From assembly GCF_030954495.1 (NCBI RefSeq), contig NZ_JAVHUW010000082.1, positions 62,001 to 126,000 on the forward strand: 64,000 nt of DNA. The letters are read 5' to 3'. This document shows, piece by piece, positions 60,408 through 64,000 of this stretch (positions are counted from its first letter, which is position 1; each line of letters starts with the position of its first letter). The position numbers and the translations under genes were made by a program. The notes under the pieces were generated by a model. The model did not search any database and had not been told where the DNA came from. It was given only the letters and a program-made list of their open reading frames with translations. This DNA is from Candidatus Desulfosporosinus nitrosoreducens (GTDB taxonomy: Bacteria > Bacillota > Desulfitobacteriia > Desulfitobacteriales > Desulfitobacteriaceae).

Positions 60408-61298
60408 ATGAAGAGATTATTAAGTAAAATTTCTGTTTTCGTTATGTCACTTGGTCTGTTAGCTGCTCAAGTACCCATATTCCCTACTCCAACCTTAGCT
60501 AGCGCTGCACCAGTGTATACAGTATCTCGATATGTTACTAATCCTAGTAATGCTTATAATTGGGGTTATGCCGCAGGACAAGCAGCCACAAACAACAGTG
60601 GACCAGCCGACAGTCTTGTTATATTGGATTTCGGAGAACCCACGGCGACTGGGAGCTTATTGGTTAATGGTACTTCCCTTACCACCGCCCAGATTGTTAC
60701 TTATACAGAAAATTTTCTTGGTGGGTTTTGGGCAGGTACACCTTCATGGCCGCATGTAACCGTGGCTATTGGTACTAATAATTGTGGTAGTAATGTTACC
60801 AATGCCACCGGGCAAGCCTGGGGAAATTCAGTGAATGCAGTTAACGCATATATTGCTAGCGCAGGTTTCACTTCTCAGGAAACTGCTATTGGTGCAAACG
60901 ATATGGAAATTGATTGGAATACAGCTAGCACTACTAGAAACTGGGTTGACGGATATAATAGCACAGCAAACTATAGACTTTATGACTATGGTGACGATGC
61001 GGGAGGATTATATCCTGGTAATGGTTGGACAGCAAATGATGTTTGGTACGTGGCCTACGGTGCTCCAAAGAATTGGCCTGTGCCTGAGATTTATAATAGT
61101 AACTGCGCTACCTTGGATTGGGGTCCAATGAATCAATGGGCAGTTGCTAACAAAAGTGCTGCTATTAACTTTATGGGTACATTAACGGAGTATGCAGCGG
61201 ATTCTAGCACATTCACCCCTTCTCAGGGATGGACAGCTTTATCTAACGCTACGGGTCAAGCTATGACCTATTCGACTGATATAACTTGGGCTAATTAA
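60408..61298 (+). CDS. Secreted protein, unknown family, downstream of comA
   Basis: 296 residues. A clear Sec signal (KRLLSKISVFVMSLGLLAAQ) probably cleaved after LASA or nearby (about residue 33). The mature part contains repeated strand-like stretches (SLVILDFGEPTATGS; VTVAIGTNNCGSN; AIGANDMEIDWNTAST; YRLYDYGDDAGG; DVWYVAYGAPKNWPVPEIYN), rich in Trp, Asn and Gly, as in secreted carbohydrate-active TIM barrels. Two cysteines (NNCGSN and SNCATL) could form a disulfide. I cannot name a family. AATAGGAGGG precedes the ATG. Position after comA suggests pheromone control. Confidence 0.7.
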   Translation: MKRLLSKISVFVMSLGLLAAQVPIFPTPTLASAAPVYTVSRYVTNPSNAYNWGYAAGQAATNNSGPADSLVILDFGEPTATGSLLVNGTSLTTAQIVTYTENFLGGFWAGTPSWPHVTVAIGTNNCGSNVTNATGQAWGNSVNAVNAYIASAGFTSQETAIGANDMEIDWNTASTTRNWVDGYNSTANYRLYDYGDDAGGLYPGNGWTANDVWYVAYGAPKNWPVPEIYNSNCATLDWGPMNQWAVANKSAAINFMGTLTEYAADSSTFTPSQGWTALSNATGQAMTYSTDITWAN

Positions 61299-61318
61299 AA
61301 AGAAGGGGGTTTAACTAA

Positions 61319-61942
61319 ATGAAGAAGTGGACAACAATTACTATTTTAACGGGATTTCTTATTGCTACAGCTGCGATTAGTGCGACTCAACTCTCTGCTA
61401 GTACAATACCTCTTGAAAGCAAGGTTAAAATGGAAGCGGGACTGTCTGCAAATGCAAATATTCCGGTTGATAAGTACCAAGCATTATTGAAAGAGCACCA
61501 AATAAAGGAGAATGCGTTAAATGAGATTGCCAAAAGACCTCCAGCATCCAAAACCTATGCGCCACCTGTAGATTTAGGAACTCCAGTGCAAGGACCTAAA
61601 GGTATATTATCGCACGACGATAGTAATCCTGGTATGCTTCATTCTTGGCAATTTACACTAGCTAATAGTTGGGTGGGTGATATAAATAATATTAGAACCG
61701 TAGTCTATGCTGGGGCTGAAGGGTCTGAAACAGGGAATCCAAAGCAAGGAGTCTTATGGGTTTTGGTTTTCCAACCGGATGGTAGCATTCTAAACCAAGA
61801 CAGTCTTAAAAACTACAAGACTTCTGCATTAGATGGTAGTCTGAATATTGTATCGGTGAACGGTAATGTATTAACCTTAAAGGCAGCATTAGGAACCACT
61901 TATACCTTCGATATTGCCACTCGATCGTTGAAAAGCCAGTAA
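61319..61942 (+). CDS. Second secreted protein, unknown, co-transcribed
   Basis: 207 residues with a signal peptide (MKKWTTITILTGFLIATAAI, likely cleaved near ATQLSASTIP). The region 90-207 has a beta pattern (MLHSWQFTLANSWVGDINNI, VLWVLVFQPDGSILNQ, GNVLTLKAALGTTYTFDIAT). AAGAAGGGGG lies upstream, and only 20 bases separate it from the previous gene, so the two form an operon ending in the terminator at 61950. Function unknown. Confidence 0.7.
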   Translation: MKKWTTITILTGFLIATAAISATQLSASTIPLESKVKMEAGLSANANIPVDKYQALLKEHQIKENALNEIAKRPPASKTYAPPVDLGTPVQGPKGILSHDDSNPGMLHSWQFTLANSWVGDINNIRTVVYAGAEGSETGNPKQGVLWVLVFQPDGSILNQDSLKNYKTSALDGSLNIVSVNGNVLTLKAALGTTYTFDIATRSLKSQ

Positions 61943-61949
61943 GAATATC

Positions 61950-61991
61950 GAAAAATTGGCGGTATCCTTTAAGGGAAGTCGCCAATTTTTA
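61950..61991 (+). terminator. Rho-independent terminator after the secreted-protein pair
   Basis: AAAAATTGGCG (61951-61961) pairs with CGCCAATTTTT (61980-61990). Confidence 0.88.
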
Positions 61992-62159
61992 ACTTATATC
62001 CAAGTTTGTCGACATATTTTACTAAATCCTTATATACCAGGGCTTCCGAAGCTTCAACCCTGATCTGTAGTCCTGAATAAATGGCAAAATACGCTGCTAA
62101 TTATATGAATTTACCGCATATGGTATTCTTATTGTGGTCCTAACATAATCGAATTGGAG

Positions 62160-63340
62160 AGCTACAATGTTTCTGAAAAAGTTACTATAAAGCAAGAAGG
62201 TAAAACCTACAATTACTTTAAAATCGTCGCTTCTTATAGGGATAAAGACGGGAAAAAACCCAAGCACCGCCTCATCCGGAATCTGGGCAGGATTCGGAAC
62301 TGGTTTTAGCTAAAAGTTCCGATATTGTAGTCACAAGGATTTGGATGTTTTTCCCATTATTCTGTTGCATTCCCTCGGGAAACCTTTCAGTTACATCGAT
62401 TTTTTCAAGACATGGTACTCAATCGTTGTATTAAGCCCCTTAGCAAAATCCACGTCGTGGAATGGATGCAGAGTACTGTGCTACCCCCTATAGTTGAGGC
62501 TCCCCGGATACCGGATGATTATGCTGTATACCAGAAATTGGATTTCCTTAATCAACAGGAAACCGATTTGTAAACCCATCTCTATACTCAACTTACGCGT
62601 TTTGACCCCAGTGTTGGGGAAGGATTTTTCTATGACATTACGTCTACCTATATGGAAGGAAGCCAATGCGTGATTGCTAAACTAGGGTATTCCCACGACC
62701 ACAGACCCGATCGAGAACAAATCGTCATTGCACTCATGGTTACCCCGCAGGGTCCACCATTTTATTGGAGACGGATCTCAAAGACCATATCTTGGATTGC
62801 CGAACAAAACGCCAAATTGGCTCTTTCTAAGAAATCCCGCCAAAAGGAAGCTGTAGAGCGAAAGGTGCAAAAAATAATTTCCAAAAGAAAACTCAAGTCA
62901 TTGATGAAGGTATCTGTTACGCCTATTGAGGTTAAAGTGCTTAAAAAAGACGGCTAGATACGTTTAGCCCATTCTTATCAGTTATCTGCGATGATTGATG
63001 AGAATGGGGAAACGGAAATGAGACGATTGGATGGTATAACTTTCTTCATTACTAACGATACGACGATTCCACAAACTCAAATCATTCAAAGATACCGAGA
63101 AAAGAACAAAATAGAAGAAGCGTTTCGGGAAATGAAATCCCAATTGGCTCTAAGGCCGATTTATTTTAACTCGTACTGAGCGAGTCAAGGCTCATGTAAG
63201 CGTTTGTATCTTGGCCTATCTATTAGTAAATATGATGGAGATGATGATTAAGAGGGCTGGACATTCAATATCCCCCATAGATGTTTTGAAGCAAATGCAA
63301 AGTTGCCAGTTAAATCAAGTAGGTATTAAAGGCTAACCCG
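62160..63340 (+). pseudogene. Degenerate IS1634-type (IS4 superfamily) transposase
   Basis: Pieces in several frames: YNYFKIVASYRDKDGKKPKH and RLIRNLGR at 62203-62290; KLGYSHDHRPDREQIVIALM (62683-62745), the catalytic-domain GYS.DHRPD motif; ITNDTTIPQTQIIQRYREKN, KIEEAFREMKSQLALRPIYF (63050-63170), the YREKW.IE..FR.MKS motif; and VKAHVSVCILAYLLVNMMEM (63183-63245). Multiple stops and frame breaks make it inactive. 63345-63690 shows nothing else recognisable. Confidence 0.8.
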
Positions 63341-63691
63341 GTTATTCACTGACCAATTATCGATATATGCCTCAAAGCCTTGCTACGACAGGTACTGGAA
63401 AATTTTACGCCAAAGTTGGGTTATATATGGTTCCACTTCATAAACCCCAAAATTGTTTGATTTCCAGCCATTCTTGCCAATTCTATTTATTATTATGAAA
63501 ATTTAACTTTACGAATTTTGATTATAGAATTCAATTCGAAAAAGGTGAATTACTTTTTGCCATCGAATGATTTAAATATGCCAATAAAGGAATTAAAGGA
63601 ACAAGTTCGTATTAAATTTATGAGACAGACAATTAGTTATATGAAATGGCAAATGTCGGTACTACTCAAAATTGCTCTACGGAGGTTCAAT

Positions 63692-64000
63692 ATGAAGAAA
63701 GTATTGTTATTTTACATTCTAGTGCTTGTACTGGTGTTTTCATCAACAGCTTGTTCAAAGACAATAACATCTAAATCAGATAGTATACCAAAGCAATACG
63801 AAAATGCGGATAAATCATCCCAAATATTTGCTCCGCAAGATGTGTCAATTAAGATAGGTGGGATGCCTGTTCAAAAAACTATCAAATCAGGGCAAGCTAT
63901 TTCGGTTCCGTATGGTAATGGAATAATCCCAATATTCATAGAAGTAAAGGGAACCTCTCTATCCAAACAGAAACTAATGAAAGTATTGGTTGAGCCATCC
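63692..64000 (+). CDS. Lipoprotein, partial at the window edge
   Basis: ATG 63692 follows ACGGAGG by six bases, and the frame is open to the edge (103 codons). A lipoprotein signal VLLFYILVLVLVFSSTACSK gives a lipidated Cys at residue 21. The visible mature part (IPKQYENADKSSQIFAPQDV; SGQAISVPYGNGIIPIFIEV) is beta-rich. No family recognised. Confidence 0.75.
   Translation, partial: MKKVLLFYILVLVLVFSSTACSKTITSKSDSIPKQYENADKSSQIFAPQDVSIKIGGMPVQKTIKSGQAISVPYGNGIIPIFIEVKGTSLSKQKLMKVLVEPS

Overview
The window reads as a chromosomal accessory region of a low-to-mid GC Gram-positive anaerobe. A member of the Desulfitobacterium/Desulfosporosinus group (Peptococcaceae) is my best guess, from the UbiD-type decarboxylase scars, small ferredoxins, group II intron remnants, sigma-A promoters and strong AGGAGG ribosome binding sites. 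This is inference: there is no rRNA or other taxonomic marker. Base composition shifts sharply between segments. The block at 14.9-19.7 kb is very AT-rich, 27-33 kb is GC-rich, and 53-64 kb is AT-rich again, so the window is a mosaic.

Layout. 1-3.8 kb: a MocR-type regulator (cut by the left edge) and its probable EamA exporter target, separated by an IS110-family element. 4.1-13.1 kb: an RND efflux pump, a divergent two-component system and a 14-TM MFS exporter plus SDR. Three copies of one 16-bp direct-repeat box, each 11 bp from a TATNAT -10 element, tie pump, regulator and exporter into one regulon. 13.1-14.7 kb: decayed sequence (UbiD tail, palindromic elements, ferredoxin tail, frameshifted coiled-coil gene). 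14.9-19.7 kb: a two-gene Lamassu-like antiphage candidate (nitrilase-fold effector plus zinc-hook SMC ATPase) flanked by related direct repeats. 20.4-23.0 kb: a class III aminotransferase with a six-cysteine insertion and a divergent MocR regulator. 23.0-25.9 kb: small accessory genes among degenerate repeats and a group II intron scar. 26-33.2 kb: PucR regulator, kinase-like protein, polar amino acid ABC transporter, Fe-dependent alcohol dehydrogenase and omega-aminotransferase, which together suggest uptake of an omega-amino acid such as GABA and its conversion to a hydroxy acid. 33.4-34.6 kb: MFS transporter. 35.1-44.5 kb: recombinase and AlbA-type scars, then a KilA-N / TerB / DUF2791 ATPase / Lhr-like helicase / membrane-protein operon whose core matches the Shango antiphage system. 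44.5-48.8 kb: methyltransferase, a YtrA-type GntR regulator with an ABC ATPase, and a permease fused to an acyltransferase-3 domain. 49.0-52.5 kb: two TetR modules with clear operators, and a deletion relic of a tetR gene in front of a carboxymuconolactone-decarboxylase-like gene. 52.5-55.2 kb: ferredoxin with a CsoR-like operator, then decayed sequence and a second group II intron end.

55.6-59.9 kb holds what I consider the main find together with the two defence modules: a complete ComQXPA-type quorum-sensing locus in the order comX-comQ-comP-comA. It comprises a 65-residue pheromone precursor with a near-terminal tryptophan, an isoprenyl-transferase-like ComQ, a PDZ-containing polytopic ComP kinase and a LuxR-type ComA. 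It is followed by a long structured intergenic region and two secreted proteins of unknown function that are candidate targets. The right end carries a dead IS1634-type transposase and the start of a lipoprotein gene.

Together the window holds two probable antiphage modules, a peptide-pheromone circuit and several drug/stress export regulons set among scars of IS elements, introns and a 105-bp palindromic element.
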